This document shows positions 23,712 to 32,771 of a DNA stretch of 64,000 bases, piece after piece. The DNA lies in NCBI GenBank assembly GCA_937880095.1, contig CALFLK010000025.1, forward strand, positions 169,823 to 233,822. The letters are read 5' to 3'. Position numbers and translations under genes: made by a program. Below the pieces are notes generated by a model. The model had not been told where the DNA came from, did not search any database, and saw only the letters and a program-made list of their open reading frames with translations. Source of the stretch: an uncultured Faecalibacterium sp. GTDB taxonomy: Bacteria; Bacillota; Clostridia; Oscillospirales; Ruminococcaceae. Position 1 is the first letter of the stretch. The number at the start of each line of letters is the position of its first letter.

Positions 23712-25589
23712 ATGAACCATTTGGGAGATTATGACGTTATCGTAATTGGTGCAGGGCATGCCGGCATCGAAGCTGCCCACGCAGCGGCAAGGCTGGGGGT
23801 AAAAACAGCTATTTTTACCATGAGCTTGGACAGCATCGGCAATTTGCCTTGTAACCCGTCCATCGGCGGTACCGCCAAGGGTACGCTGGTGCGTGAGGTG
23901 GATGCGCTGGGCGGTCTGATGGGTATTGCCGCAGACGCAACCTACCTGCAAAGCCGGATGCTGAATAAGGGCAAGGGACCTGCTGTTCATGCGCTGCGCG
24001 TACAGACCGATCGCCGACGCTATCAGGAGCACATGAAGCACGCCTTGGAACAGACCCCGGGTCTGGATGTAAAACAGGCGGAAATCGCCTCTATTCAGGT
24101 GGAAAACGGACGTGTAGTGGGTGTTGAGACTACGCTGCACGGTGTTTATGGGGCAAAGTGCGTGGTTTTGGCAACCGGAACCAATCTGGGCGGTAAAATT
24201 TTCGTAGGTGATGCTTGGTATTGGTCTGGTCCGGATGGCATGCACGCGGCACGTCAGCTGACCGAAAGTCTGGTTCAGGCAGGACTGCCGCTGCGCCGCT
24301 TCAAAACCGGTACACCCGCCCGTGTGCATCGCCGCAGCATTGATTTTTCCAAGCTGGAAGTGCAGCCCGGTGACCCGGAAAATGAACTGCAGCCCTTCAG
24401 CTTTATGACAGACGCCCCCATGCACAATAAGCTGGACTGCTATATTGCGTATACCAATCCGACAACCCATAAAATCATTCTGGATAACATCCAGCGCAGC
24501 CCGCTGTACGGCGGTATGATCGAGGGAGTTGGTCCCCGATACTGCCCGTCCATTGAAGATAAAATTGTACGATTCGCGACAAAAGAACGCCATCCCATCT
24601 TTGTAGAGCCTTGCGGTGAGGATACCGAGGAAATGTATTTGCAGGGTGCTTCCAGCAGCTTGCCGGAAGATGTACAAAATACTTTTTATCGTAGCATCGT
24701 AGGTTTTGAGAACATCGAAATCATGCGTCCAGCATACGCCATTGAGTATGACTGCGTAGATCCCACCAGCTTGGAGCCCACATTGGAAAGCAAAATCGTG
24801 GGCGGTCTGTATGGTGCAGGTCAGTTCAATGGCACATCTGGTTACGAGGAAGCTGCTGCGCAGGGCTTGTTGGCAGGCTTGAATGCAGCACGTCAGGTAA
24901 AGGGTGAGGAACAGCTGATTCTGCCGCGCCACACCAGCTATTTGGGTACGCTGGTGGATGATCTGGTGACGAAGGGCGTTATGGACCCCTACCGCATGAT
25001 GACCAGCCGCAGCGAATATCGTCTAACTTTGCGTCAGGATAACGCAGACGAGCGTCTGACCCCCATTGGCAGAGAGTATGGCTTGGTGGACGATACGCGC
25101 TGGGAGCGCTTCACAGCCCAGCAAGAAGCCAAGAAAAAGGAGATCACTCGCCTGAAAGAAGAGCGTATTCGCACAGCGGATTTGTGCGATGCACTGGACA
25201 AGGCGGGTCTGACTGCGGAATCAGTGAAGCGAGAGGGCGGTCCGGCATATGATTTGCTGCGCCGACCGGAAATCACCTATTCTTTGATTGAAAGTTTGAT
25301 TGGCACAGGTGAGGATATGAACCCGCTGCTGGCGGAGCGTATCGCAACAGAAATCAAGTACGAGGGCTATATCGCACGTCAGGAACGTATGATTCGGGAT
25401 GTGGCGCGCCATGAGCAAACCCGCATTCCGGAAGACTTTGACTACTCGGTGCAGACTGGTTTGACGCTGGAGGCTAGAGAGAAGCTGGCGAAGATTCGCC
25501 CCCACAATCTGGCACAGGCAGGACGCATTCCCGGTGTTTCCCCCAGCGACATTGCACAGTTGAGTGTGGTTTTGTTTGCGAAGAAATAA
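23712..25589 (+). CDS. mnmG: tRNA uridine-5-carboxymethylaminomethyl modification enzyme MnmG
   Basis: The 625-residue flavoprotein has the FAD-binding Rossmann motif VIGAGHAGIEAAHAAARLG at its N-terminus, then NPSIGGTAKGTLVREVDALG and, further on, GYEEAAAQGLLAGLNAA. It uses FAD, NADH and methylene-tetrahydrofolate with MnmE at tRNA wobble uridines. ATG 23712 is chosen over the in-frame GTG at 23700 because the family usually begins close to the Rossmann motif. The MnmE-binding C-terminal helical domain is intact. Confidence 0.97.
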   Translation: MNHLGDYDVIVIGAGHAGIEAAHAAARLGVKTAIFTMSLDSIGNLPCNPSIGGTAKGTLVREVDALGGLMGIAADATYLQSRMLNKGKGPAVHALRVQTDRRRYQEHMKHALEQTPGLDVKQAEIASIQVENGRVVGVETTLHGVYGAKCVVLATGTNLGGKIFVGDAWYWSGPDGMHAARQLTESLVQAGLPLRRFKTGTPARVHRRSIDFSKLEVQPGDPENELQPFSFMTDAPMHNKLDCYIAYTNPTTHKIILDNIQRSPLYGGMIEGVGPRYCPSIEDKIVRFATKERHPIFVEPCGEDTEEMYLQGASSSLPEDVQNTFYRSIVGFENIEIMRPAYAIEYDCVDPTSLEPTLESKIVGGLYGAGQFNGTSGYEEAAAQGLLAGLNAARQVKGEEQLILPRHTSYLGTLVDDLVTKGVMDPYRMMTSRSEYRLTLRQDNADERLTPIGREYGLVDDTRWERFTAQQEAKKKEITRLKEERIRTADLCDALDKAGLTAESVKREGGPAYDLLRRPEITYSLIESLIGTGEDMNPLLAERIATEIKYEGYIARQERMIRDVARHEQTRIPEDFDYSVQTGLTLEAREKLAKIRPHNLAQAGRIPGVSPSDIAQLSVVLFAKK

Positions 25590-25657
25590 CGTGAATACGA
25601 CATTATATTTTACCCTTTGCTGCGAAAAATGACGAAATGACGAAAAAGGGAGAAAAA

Positions 25658-25673
25658 TGTTCCACGTGGAATA
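25658..25673. other. parS: parS site 1
   Basis: TGTTCCACGTGGAATA matches the palindromic parS form TGTTCCACGTGGAACA at 15 of 16 positions. It lies in the leader of rsmG. Confidence 0.85.
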
Positions 25674-25686
25674 TAAGGAGAAAACG

Positions 25687-26394
25687 ATGATTGATAAAAG
25701 CAGATTGGAAGCAAAAGCCGCTGCTTGCGGCATTGCTTTGAGCGGTACACAGTTGGATCAGCTGGACCGTTATGCAGAGGTTTTGGTGGAGTACAACCAA
25801 AAGGTCAACCTGACCGCCATCACCGATCCGGAAGGAATTGAAGACAAGCACTTTGTGGATAGCCTGCTGTTCGCCAGCCAGCCGCAGGTTGCAGGTCGTA
25901 TGGTGGACGTGGGTACCGGTGCAGGTTTCCCGGGTATTGTGGCAAAGATTTACAAGCCGGATTTGGACCTGACCTTGATGGAGCCGACGGGCAAGCGTGT
26001 GACCTTCTTGCAGTATGCTTGTGAGCAGCTGGGTCTGACAGGTGTGGAATTTGCCAAGGAGCGTGCAGAAGAAGCAGCACGCAAGCAGTGGCGAGAAGCA
26101 TTTGATTTGGCAGGTGCGCGCGCAGTTGCTTCGCTGCCGGTTTTGGCAGAATATTGCTTGCCGCTGGTAAAAATGGGCGGTTCGTTTTTGGCAATGAAAG
26201 GCTCTGCGGCAGCAGATGAATTGACCGCTGCACGGGGTGCAATTCAAAAACTGGGCGGTAAATTGGTTACCATGCAGGATCTGACGCTGCCCAATGGAGA
26301 TCCGCGCAGCCTGATTTTGTGCGAAAAAGTGGCAGAAACACCGAGCGTATATCCGCGCAATGGCGGCAAAATTGCAAAGGCACCGCTGAAATAA
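25687..26394 (+). CDS. rsmG: 16S rRNA (guanine527-N7)-methyltransferase RsmG
   Basis: The 235-residue methyltransferase starts at ATG 25687 after AAGGAGA; an earlier in-frame ATG at 25657 overlaps a parS site and is less likely. The SAM-binding motif is MVDVGTGAGFPGIVAKIYKP, followed by LMEPTGKRVTFLQ. It methylates G527 in the 530 loop of 16S rRNA, and loss of the gene often gives low-level streptomycin resistance. This is the standard place for rsmG (gidB) beside mnmG near the origin. Confidence 0.95.
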   Translation: MIDKSRLEAKAAACGIALSGTQLDQLDRYAEVLVEYNQKVNLTAITDPEGIEDKHFVDSLLFASQPQVAGRMVDVGTGAGFPGIVAKIYKPDLDLTLMEPTGKRVTFLQYACEQLGLTGVEFAKERAEEAARKQWREAFDLAGARAVASLPVLAEYCLPLVKMGGSFLAMKGSAAADELTAARGAIQKLGGKLVTMQDLTLPNGDPRSLILCEKVAETPSVYPRNGGKIAKAPLK

Positions 26395-26463
26395 GAAAAG
26401 AACACACCATTTCCACATGGAGTCTTGTTGCGAGAATTCATGCATGGAGTGAATAAATATGCA

Positions 26464-26505
26464 AAAGGAATGACTGAGTTTATGACTTGGTCGTTCCTTT
26501 TTTGT
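26464..26505 (+). terminator. Terminator after rsmG
   Basis: AAAGGAATGAC pairs with GTCGTTCCTTT (one wobble pair), followed by a T-tract near 26500. The rest of 26395-26810 holds no gene that I can support. Confidence 0.75.
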
Positions 26506-26810
26506 TTGTCATACATCGACACAAGACAACATTCGACAATGCGAAAAACGACGAAAAACCGTGGGAAATGTCGTCCCACTGGGGGAAATAAATCGCATAC
26601 TTTGCCTTGTTTTTTGCTTTTTTTCCATTTAACGGGCGATGCTGACAACCTTGATGTACTTTTTTGCAGAATTTGGTCAGGAAACGGCGAACGCTTTTCC
26701 GTGCAGGAGCATGGGATTTGTGGTAAAGTGTTCCCGTAAACCATAATACCTTGTCCAATCTTGAACGAGGAACCGGAATAGGGGTGAATTGTTGGAAAGG
26801 AGGTCTTGGA

Positions 26811-27620
26811 ATGAAGTTTCGGCGAGAAAAACCGGCGGGAAAGCTCTTATTGTTGCCACCGGATCAAATCGCGCCCAGCCCGTGGCAAGCCAGAACGGAG
26901 TTTTCACAGGAAGAAATTGATTCACTGGCAGAAAGCATTCGGCAGAATGGACTGTTACAGCCGATTTCCGTGCGCTGGCACGAGGAAAGGTATCAGTTGA
27001 TTGCAGGGGAACGGCGGTTGCGTGCCTGTATACGAGTAGGTTTAGAGAAAATACCGGCTATTTTGTACGAGCAGGAGGACGATCAGGTCGCTGCGCTGGG
27101 ACTTTTGGAAAATATGCAGCGGCGTGACTTGAATCCGTTTGATCAGGCAAGAGGTATTCGGGATGTTATGGAACTTTGGGGATGCAGTCAGGCAGAAACG
27201 GCAGCACGCTTAGGTTTGGCACAACCCACGCTGGCCAACAAATTGCGGCTTTTGCAGCTGTCGGATATGCAACAACAGTACATATTAGACCATGATCTGA
27301 CAGAGCGTCATGCCCGAAGTGTTTTGCGTCTGCCGAGCAAAGAGCGAATGGCTGCATTAGAACATATCGCGCAACACAAGATGACGGTTCGCGCTACAGA
27401 TGCGTATGTGGAACAACTGCTCAGCCAGAAAAAGCCACCGCCCAAACGCACGCCGATGGTGCGGGATGTGCGGATCTTTCTCAATACCATCAACAACGCT
27501 ATTCGCTTGATGACAGATAACGGTGTTCCAGCCAGTACAACCAAGCGAGAAGGGAAAGGATATATCGAATATACGATAAAAATTCCCACCACGACAGGTT
27601 CTGGTGCATCAGAACAATAA
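26811..27620 (+). CDS. noc: ParB-family protein, nucleoid-occlusion (Noc) type
   Basis: The 269-residue protein starts at ATG 26811 after AAAGGAGG. It has the ParB CTPase N-domain (PWQARTEFSQEEIDSLAESI, IAGERRLRACIRVG, LLENMQRRDLNPFDQARG) and a helix-turn-helix (CSQAETAARLGLAQPTLANK). A basic N-terminus (MKFRREKPAGKLLLL) could touch the membrane, as in Noc. In Bacillus, noc lies between rsmG and parA exactly as here, which favours Noc over a second Spo0J. Its DNA site here is unknown; only parS-like palindromes are seen nearby. Confidence 0.82.
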   Translation: MKFRREKPAGKLLLLPPDQIAPSPWQARTEFSQEEIDSLAESIRQNGLLQPISVRWHEERYQLIAGERRLRACIRVGLEKIPAILYEQEDDQVAALGLLENMQRRDLNPFDQARGIRDVMELWGCSQAETAARLGLAQPTLANKLRLLQLSDMQQQYILDHDLTERHARSVLRLPSKERMAALEHIAQHKMTVRATDAYVEQLLSQKKPPPKRTPMVRDVRIFLNTINNAIRLMTDNGVPASTTKREGKGYIEYTIKIPTTTGSGASEQ

Positions 27621-27676
27621 ATTCGGTTCGTCCCTGCCTGGCAGGGTGCAAATAAATAATACTATCGACCCTTAAC

Positions 27677-27718
27677 ACACAAAAAGCCCACTCCCTGTCG
27701 GGAGAGGGCTTTTTGTGT
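27677..27718 (+). terminator. Terminator after noc
   Basis: ACACAAAAAGCCC (27677-27689) pairs with GGGCTTTTTGTGT (27706-27718), with an inner CTCCC/GGGAG helix. Confidence 0.9.
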
Positions 27719-27725
27719 AGAGAAA

Positions 27726-27741
27726 TGTTCCACATGGAACA
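27726..27741. other. parS: parS site 2
   Basis: TGTTCCACATGGAACA, a near-perfect palindrome of the parS form, directly after the noc terminator. Confidence 0.85.
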
Positions 27742-28297
27742 TTTTCATTATTTTTTCGTGTAAAAGAAGTTTTTGTACTACGAGAGCTAAAGGAATCAAT
27801 AAGGGTGTTGCGAACAATGCAAAGCAAAATTACCAGAAAATTGATAGCGGAAGACACAGCTTAGTTATCGGAGGGTGCAACATTAAGACATAAACAAGAA
27901 GGTTGCATTTTATGTTGCAGTTTGATAAAAAGAAGGTTAAACAAAGAAAAAATCAGAAAATCAGAGGAGATAAAGGAGAACACGCTATAAAGGGAGGAGG
28001 GGGAGGAAGAATCTCGTCGAATGGGAAGGGAAAGCATTCATATGGGATATAGCAGAAAAGATAAGCAGAAAATGAGGAGGAGGGGGTGAAAAAGTAGGAG
28101 AGCAAGAAGAATCCTGCACATTTGAAAGAAAACAAAGCTGTATTCGATGACGGAAGGACTAGCAGAAAAAGCTGCTAGGATACCAGAAAGCGAAAAGAGT
28201 TTTTCCCTTGGGATAATGCAGCACCTTATATAATATAGGAACTGCATATAGGGATTGCGAGAAAAACGAGTGCTTTCCGATAAAGATGCCTGAAAAA
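27742..28297. other. Gene-free, purine-rich segment between noc and parA
   Basis: The plus strand from about 27930 to 28200 is very rich in A and G, with runs such as GGGAGGAGGGGGAGGAAG. No frame has a credible start, ribosome site or family motif; the frames on the minus strand are Phe/Ser/Pro-rich by composition only. It is bordered by parS sites 2 and 3. Confidence 0.6.
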
Positions 28298-28313
28298 TGT
28301 TCCATGTGGAACA
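28298..28313. other. parS: parS site 3
   Basis: TGTTCCATGTGGAACA, parS form with a central variant that is the mirror of site 2. Confidence 0.85.
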
Positions 28314-28367
28314 TTTTCATAGAGAGCGTTCCCTATCGATGAAAAACCGTCAGGGAAAAAGGCAAAA

Positions 28368-28383
28368 TGTTCCACGTGGAACA
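28368..28383. other. parS: parS site 4
   Basis: TGTTCCACGTGGAACA, a perfect 16-bp palindrome, 109 bp upstream of the parA ATG. Confidence 0.9.
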
Positions 28384-28436
28384 AAAGAAAAAGTCGGATA
28401 GCATTTCAAACCCTGTCTTTTTGTGATATACTATAA

Positions 28437-28442
28437 AAACAG
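28437..28442 (+). promoter_or_regulatory. -10 box of the parAB promoter
   Basis: TATACT preceded by TGA, with a weak -35 (TTCAAA) 16 bp upstream. parS site 4 lies just upstream of it. Confidence 0.5.
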
Positions 28443-28491
28443 TGCAGAAAAACAATAGAATACATGAAAAGACAACCAAGGGAGGAAAAGC

Positions 28492-29262
28492 ATGGCAAAG
28501 ATCGTTGTAGTGGCAAACCAAAAGGGCGGTGTAGGTAAAACTACCACCGCGGTGAATCTTTCCTCCTGCGTAGCAGCACTGGGAAAGCGTGTTCTGATCG
28601 TTGATTTGGACCCGCAGGGCAATACGACCAGCGGATTCGGCGTTGCAAAGCGCAGCGTGGAAACCGGCGTATACGAACTTTTGATTGGTGAGGCTACGGC
28701 CGAGCAGGTAATCCGCAAAACGGACTTCCGTGTCGACCTGATTCCCTCCAATACCCAGTTGGCAGGTGCTTCGCTGGAGTTGATTGATGTACCGGAACGC
28801 CAGTTCTGCCTGCGCAAAGCGCTGGCACCGATTACGGATAACTACGATTTTATCTTCATTGACTGCCCGCCCAGCCTGGATTTGCTCACGCTGAACGGAC
28901 TTTGTGCTGGTGATAGCGTTTTGATCCCCATTCAGTGCGAATACTACGCTCTGGAAGGTCTGAGCGAACTGATGAGCACCCTGAAAACCGTGCGGAAAAA
29001 GTATAATCCGTACTTGGATGTGGAAGGCGTCGTATTTACAATGTTCACTGGTCGCCTGAATTTGACCATTCAGGTTGTGGAGCAGGTCAAGAAGTTCATG
29101 GGCGATAAAGTGTACAAAACAACGATTCCCCGCTCTGTGCGCCTGTCCGAAGCACCCAGCTACGGCGAGCCGATCAACTTCTATGATCCGAACGGTAAGG
29201 CAACCGCAGCTTATTTGGATTTGGCGCTGGAGTTTGTGCGCAATAACCGTCATCCGGAATAA
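28492..29262 (+). CDS. parA: Chromosome-partitioning ATPase ParA/Soj
   Basis: The 256-residue ATPase has the deviant Walker A motif KGGVGKTTT at residues 11-19, followed by VDLDPQGNTTSGFG and DCPPSLDLLTLNG. ATP-bound dimers bind DNA non-specifically, and ParB at parS drives their release, which separates the origins. ATG 28492 follows AAGGGAGG. It is 17 bp upstream of parB in an operon. No N-terminal extension is present, as expected for chromosomal Soj. Confidence 0.96.
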   Translation: MAKIVVVANQKGGVGKTTTAVNLSSCVAALGKRVLIVDLDPQGNTTSGFGVAKRSVETGVYELLIGEATAEQVIRKTDFRVDLIPSNTQLAGASLELIDVPERQFCLRKALAPITDNYDFIFIDCPPSLDLLTLNGLCAGDSVLIPIQCEYYALEGLSELMSTLKTVRKKYNPYLDVEGVVFTMFTGRLNLTIQVVEQVKKFMGDKVYKTTIPRSVRLSEAPSYGEPINFYDPNGKATAAYLDLALEFVRNNRHPE

Positions 29263-29279
29263 AGGGAGGTTTTGAGAGA

Positions 29280-30155
29280 ATGGCAAGAGGAAAAGGTGGT
29301 CTGGGCCGTGGTCTGGACAGCCTGTTTGAAGATGCAACCCCCAGCGCATCCGGTGGCGTAGATACGTTGCCGCTGCGAGAGATAGAACCGGACCCGGAAC
29401 AGCCCCGCAAGACATTTACAGACGAAACACTGTATGAATTGTCGGCTTCTATCGCGGAGCACGGTCTTTTGCAGCCGATTGCAGTGCGCCCCCGTCCGCA
29501 GGGTGGTTACATTATTATTGCAGGCGAGCGTCGCTGGCGTGCAGCCCGTATGGCTGGCTTGACCGAAGTTCCGGTTGTAATCAAAGACGTAACCGAGCAG
29601 CAGGCAATGGAGTTGGCGCTGATTGAAAACATTCAGCGGGAAGATTTGGATCCGGTAGAGCAGGCAATGGGTATTCAGGAGCTGATGGCTCGCTGTGATT
29701 TGACCCAGGAAACTGCTGCGGCACGTCTGGGTAAAAGTCGATCTTCGTTGGCAAACAGCCTGCGTCTGCTGAATCTGCCGACTGATGTGCTGGAAAAGCT
29801 GAAAAACGGTGCAATCTCCATCGGTCATGCAAAGGTGATTTTGGGCTTGCCCACACCGGATTTGCAGAGCATTGCTGCTGCACAGATTGTCGAACTGGAT
29901 CTGAATGTGCGCCAGACTGAAATGCTGTGCAAGAAACTGCAGGAAGAACCGAAGGCAGAGAAGGTCGAAACTTTGCGCCCTGCTTTGCCCACCGAGGTAG
30001 AGCTGAGCCTGAAAGAAGTTTTGGGCAATGAGGTCAAGGTTACCTATAAAAAGGGAAAAGGTGCGCTGACGGTACATTTCTATTCGGATGATCAGCTGCG
30101 TGCTTTTGCAAACTTGCTGGGTCGGTACGACAAGACCGGCGAGTCGAATAAATAA
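29280..30155 (+). CDS. parB: Chromosome-partitioning protein ParB/Spo0J
   Basis: The 291-residue CTPase clamp begins MARGKGGLGRGLDSLFEDAT, the typical ParB N-terminus that stimulates ParA. The CTP motifs are IAGERRWRAARMAG and ALIENIQREDLDPVEQA. The DNA-binding helix-turn-helix is TQETAAARLGKSRSSLANSL, and a C-terminal dimer domain follows residue 220. It binds parS and spreads. Four parS sites lie within 4 kb upstream. It is clearly distinct from the Noc-type paralogue upstream. Confidence 0.96.
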   Translation: MARGKGGLGRGLDSLFEDATPSASGGVDTLPLREIEPDPEQPRKTFTDETLYELSASIAEHGLLQPIAVRPRPQGGYIIIAGERRWRAARMAGLTEVPVVIKDVTEQQAMELALIENIQREDLDPVEQAMGIQELMARCDLTQETAAARLGKSRSSLANSLRLLNLPTDVLEKLKNGAISIGHAKVILGLPTPDLQSIAAAQIVELDLNVRQTEMLCKKLQEEPKAEKVETLRPALPTEVELSLKEVLGNEVKVTYKKGKGALTVHFYSDDQLRAFANLLGRYDKTGESNK

Positions 30156-30196
30156 GAATCAAATAGCGCATAGGTGCTATTTCAGGAGGAAAAACC

Positions 30197-31525
30197 ATGC
30201 TGGATATCAAGTTTGTCCGTGACAATGCGGACGCGGTAAAGGAAAACATCAAAAAGAAGTTTCAGGATGCAAAGCTGCCCCTGGTCGATGAAGTCATCGA
30301 GCTGGACGCAAAGCATCGTGCAATCCTGAAGGAAGCAGAAGCTCTGCGTGCTGAGCGTAACGCTCTGTCCAAGAGCATCGGCCGTCTGATGGGCGCTGTC
30401 AAGCAGGCTGCTACCGAAGAGGAAAAGGCAGCTGCTATGGCAACCGTCGAAGAGACCAAGGCAAAGGTTACCGCTGAGGCTGACCGCCTGAAGGAGCTGG
30501 AAGACGAGCAGGGCAAGCTGGCTGCACGCATTCAGGAAATCATGTACACCATCCCCAACATGATCGACCCCAGCGTGCCCATTGGTCCGGACGACAGCTG
30601 CAACGTAGAAGTGCAGCGCTTCGGCGAGCCCGTTGTGCCTGACTTCGAGATTCCTTACCACACCCAGATTATGGAGCGCTTTGACGGCATTGATATGGAC
30701 GCTGCAGGTCGTGTTGCTGGTAACGGTTTCTACTACCTGATGGGCAATATTGCTCGTCTGCACGAAGCTGTTCTGGCTTATGCACGCGACTTTATGATCG
30801 ACGAAAAGGGCTTTACCTATGTCATTCCTCCCTTTATGATGCACGGTGACGTGGTCAAGGGCGTTATGAGCTTCCCCGAAATGGAAGCTATGATGTACAA
30901 GATCGAGGGTGAGGACCTGTACCTGATCGGTACCAGTGAGCACACCATGATCGGTCGCTTCATCGACCAGACCATCCCTGAGGCACAGCTGCCCCAGACC
31001 CTGACCAGCTACAGCCCCTGCTTCCGTAAGGAAAAGGGCGCACACGGCATCGAGGAGCGCGGTGTTTACCGTATCCACCAGTTCGAGAAGCAGGAAATGA
31101 TCGTTGTCTGCAAGCCCGAAGAAAGCATGGATTGGTACGAGAAGCTGTGGCGCAACTCTGTTGAGCTGTTCCAGAACCTGGAAATCCCGGTTCGTCAGCT
31201 GGAGTGCTGCTCCGGTGACCTGGCTGACCTGAAGGTCAAGAGCTGCGACATCGAGGCATGGAGCCCCCGTCAGCAGAAGTACTTTGAGGTATGCAGCTGC
31301 TCCAACCTGGGCGATGCACAGGCTCGCCGCCTGAAGATTCGCATCAAGGGCGATGACGGCAAGACCTATTTGGCTCACACTCTGAACAACACCTGTGTGG
31401 CACCTCCGCGTATGCTGATCGCATTCCTGGAAAACCACCTGCAGGCTGACGGCAGTGTGACCATTCCCAAGTGCCTGCAGCCGTACATGGGCGGTCTGGA
31501 AGTTCTGGTTCCCAAGCACGACTAA
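30197..31525 (+). CDS. serS: Serine-tRNA ligase
   Basis: The 442-residue class II synthetase starts at ATG 30197 after AGGAGG. The N-terminal coiled-coil arm that holds tRNA-Ser spans about residues 30-110. The catalytic domain shows TSEHTMIGRF, FRKEKGAHGIEERGVYRIHQ (motif 2) and NNTCVAPPRMLIAFLENH (motif 3). It charges tRNA-Ser and tRNA-Sec. Only 41 bp separate it from parB, too little for a T-box leader, so it is probably read from the parAB transcript. Confidence 0.97.
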   Translation: MLDIKFVRDNADAVKENIKKKFQDAKLPLVDEVIELDAKHRAILKEAEALRAERNALSKSIGRLMGAVKQAATEEEKAAAMATVEETKAKVTAEADRLKELEDEQGKLAARIQEIMYTIPNMIDPSVPIGPDDSCNVEVQRFGEPVVPDFEIPYHTQIMERFDGIDMDAAGRVAGNGFYYLMGNIARLHEAVLAYARDFMIDEKGFTYVIPPFMMHGDVVKGVMSFPEMEAMMYKIEGEDLYLIGTSEHTMIGRFIDQTIPEAQLPQTLTSYSPCFRKEKGAHGIEERGVYRIHQFEKQEMIVVCKPEESMDWYEKLWRNSVELFQNLEIPVRQLECCSGDLADLKVKSCDIEAWSPRQQKYFEVCSCSNLGDAQARRLKIRIKGDDGKTYLAHTLNNTCVAPPRMLIAFLENHLQADGSVTIPKCLQPYMGGLEVLVPKHD

Positions 31526-31550
31526 ACATTTGCTCTGATTTCACAATAAA

Positions 31551-31590
31551 AGCCCCCGCTTTGGTTTCGCCAAAGCGGGGGCTTTTTTGT
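31551..31590. terminator. Strong terminator after serS
   Basis: Perfect 14-bp arms AGCCCCCGCTTTGG (31551-31564) and CCAAAGCGGGGGCT (31570-31583), then TTTTTT. It also faces the convergent ferredoxin gene. Confidence 0.95.
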
Positions 31591-31605
31591 CGAAGCGGAA
31601 AGAAA

Positions 31606-32364
31606 TCAATCTGCCAGATACAGCACATTGGGTTTATGTCTGCCAAAAGCAGTTTCCAAACGTGCCCATACAGGTGCCAGCGTATCTGCGGGACGCACAC
31701 GGGTACCAGTGGGACACTGGGTTACACAGCGCATACAGCCAATACACAAGGACTGGTCCAGTTTGGTAGGATCGGCAGAGTCAATCGCACCAACCGGGCA
31801 TACCGATGCACAGTGACCACAATGGGTGCAGTCATTTGCCAACTGGGGGAAAACGCCGTTGGGTTTGCGTACTTTGTAGGGACGATTGCCCGGCATTTCC
31901 ACAGCAACAGGGGACAGTGCAGCAGCTTTGATTTTTGCGCTCATTTCTGCCAGCTGTGCCAGATCATCTGCGTCGGGACGATCCGCAGCGACCTGAGGGA
32001 ACAGACTGTGTGCAGCGACAGCTTCTACACCAGCAACCGGTACAAAACCATGTGCCTGCGCAACGTCGCCCAAATCAATCAGCGCATCGTCGATGGCACG
32101 GTTGCCGTATACCGCAACCAATGCACAAGGCGTGTTTGCACCCTGCATAGCAGAAAAGCGTTCAATGGCAACAGCGGGGAAACGACCACCGTAAACCGGC
32201 ATACCAATCAGGCATACATCCTGCGCCGTAAAATGATACTGCGAAAAATCCACATCGCGGCGGGTTAAGTCAATAGTTGTCACTGCGTCGAAAGCAGAGC
32301 ACAGACCAGCCATTACTTTTTCGGTTCCGCCTGTGGGGCTGAAGTGAATAGAATAGACAGACAT
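31606..32364 (-). CDS. EFR1-type flavodoxin/ferredoxin fusion protein
   Basis: The 252-residue protein starts at ATG 32364 after AAAGGAG. Residues 1-150 form a flavodoxin-like fold (VYSIHFSPTGGTEKVM, IGMPVYGGRFPAVA, LVAVYGNRAIDDALIDLGDV). Residues 180-225 hold two 4Fe-4S motifs: CTHCGHCASVCP and CIGCMRCVTQCP. Such proteins shuttle electrons among partner oxidoreductases in anaerobes; the partner is unknown. It is monocistronic and converges on serS. Confidence 0.9.
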   Translation of the reverse strand: MSVYSIHFSPTGGTEKVMAGLCSAFDAVTTIDLTRRDVDFSQYHFTAQDVCLIGMPVYGGRFPAVAIERFSAMQGANTPCALVAVYGNRAIDDALIDLGDVAQAHGFVPVAGVEAVAAHSLFPQVAADRPDADDLAQLAEMSAKIKAAALSPVAVEMPGNRPYKVRKPNGVFPQLANDCTHCGHCASVCPVGAIDSADPTKLDQSLCIGCMRCVTQCPTGTRVRPADTLAPVWARLETAFGRHKPNVLYLAD

Positions 32365-32547
32365 GGGGGATACTCCTTTCAAAAGATAGATTCTACTGAC
32401 GGTAAGTATACGGCGATTTACAACAGTATGTCAACGAAGAAGAAAACAACGAGATATATTCAATGAGATAATTACAAATCGTATACCATTCTGGAAACTT
32501 TTTCCCGCAAAACCGCAAAAAAATCGGTAAAAATCTTTGAAATCTAC

Positions 32548-32576
32548 TTGACAAGCAGCCATCTGTGCCATATAAT
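32548..32576 (+). promoter_or_regulatory. Promoter of the tRNA-Met/tRNA-Glu unit
   Basis: Perfect TTGACA (32548-32553) and TATAAT (32571-32576) with a 17-bp spacer, about 30 bp upstream of the first tRNA. Nothing else was seen in 32365-32547. Confidence 0.88.
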
Positions 32577-32606
32577 AAATAAGCGTTCTGCGAACGAAAT
32601 AAATAT

Positions 32607-32683
32607 GGCGGTATAGCTCAGTTGGCTAGAGCACTCGGTTCATACCCGATTTGTCATTGGTTCAAATCCGATTACCGCTACCA
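32607..32683 (+). tRNA. tRNA-Met (CAU), elongator
   Basis: A cloverleaf with acceptor GGCGGTA/TACCGCT, D-arm GCTCAGTTGGCTAGAGC, anticodon loop TTCATAC (CAU), T-loop TTCAAAT and encoded CCA. The first acceptor pair is G-U and there is no initiator C1-A72 mismatch, so it is the elongator. The outermost anticodon-stem pair (27-43) is a C-U mismatch. Confidence 0.93.
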
Positions 32684-32771
32684 AAGCACAGGGTTTTGCG
32701 TGAAAAGTGAGATTCTTTGCAACAGCAGAGAAGGATATATCAAAGCTTTTTAGCGGAATCCTGTTTTTTAA

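Noticed and set aside
26408..26423. A fifth parS-like site (TTTCCACATGGAGT core)
   Set aside because: Five mismatches to the 16-bp form and loss of symmetry at the ends.
26425..26739. A 104-codon frame between rsmG and noc
   Set aside because: It covers a rho-independent terminator and lacks a good start site.
27953..28247. Minus-strand frames in the purine-rich block
   Set aside because: The Phe/Ser/Pro-rich products simply reflect the strand composition.
30156..30196. A T-box leader before serS
   Set aside because: Only 41 bp are available and neither specifier stem nor T-box sequence is present.
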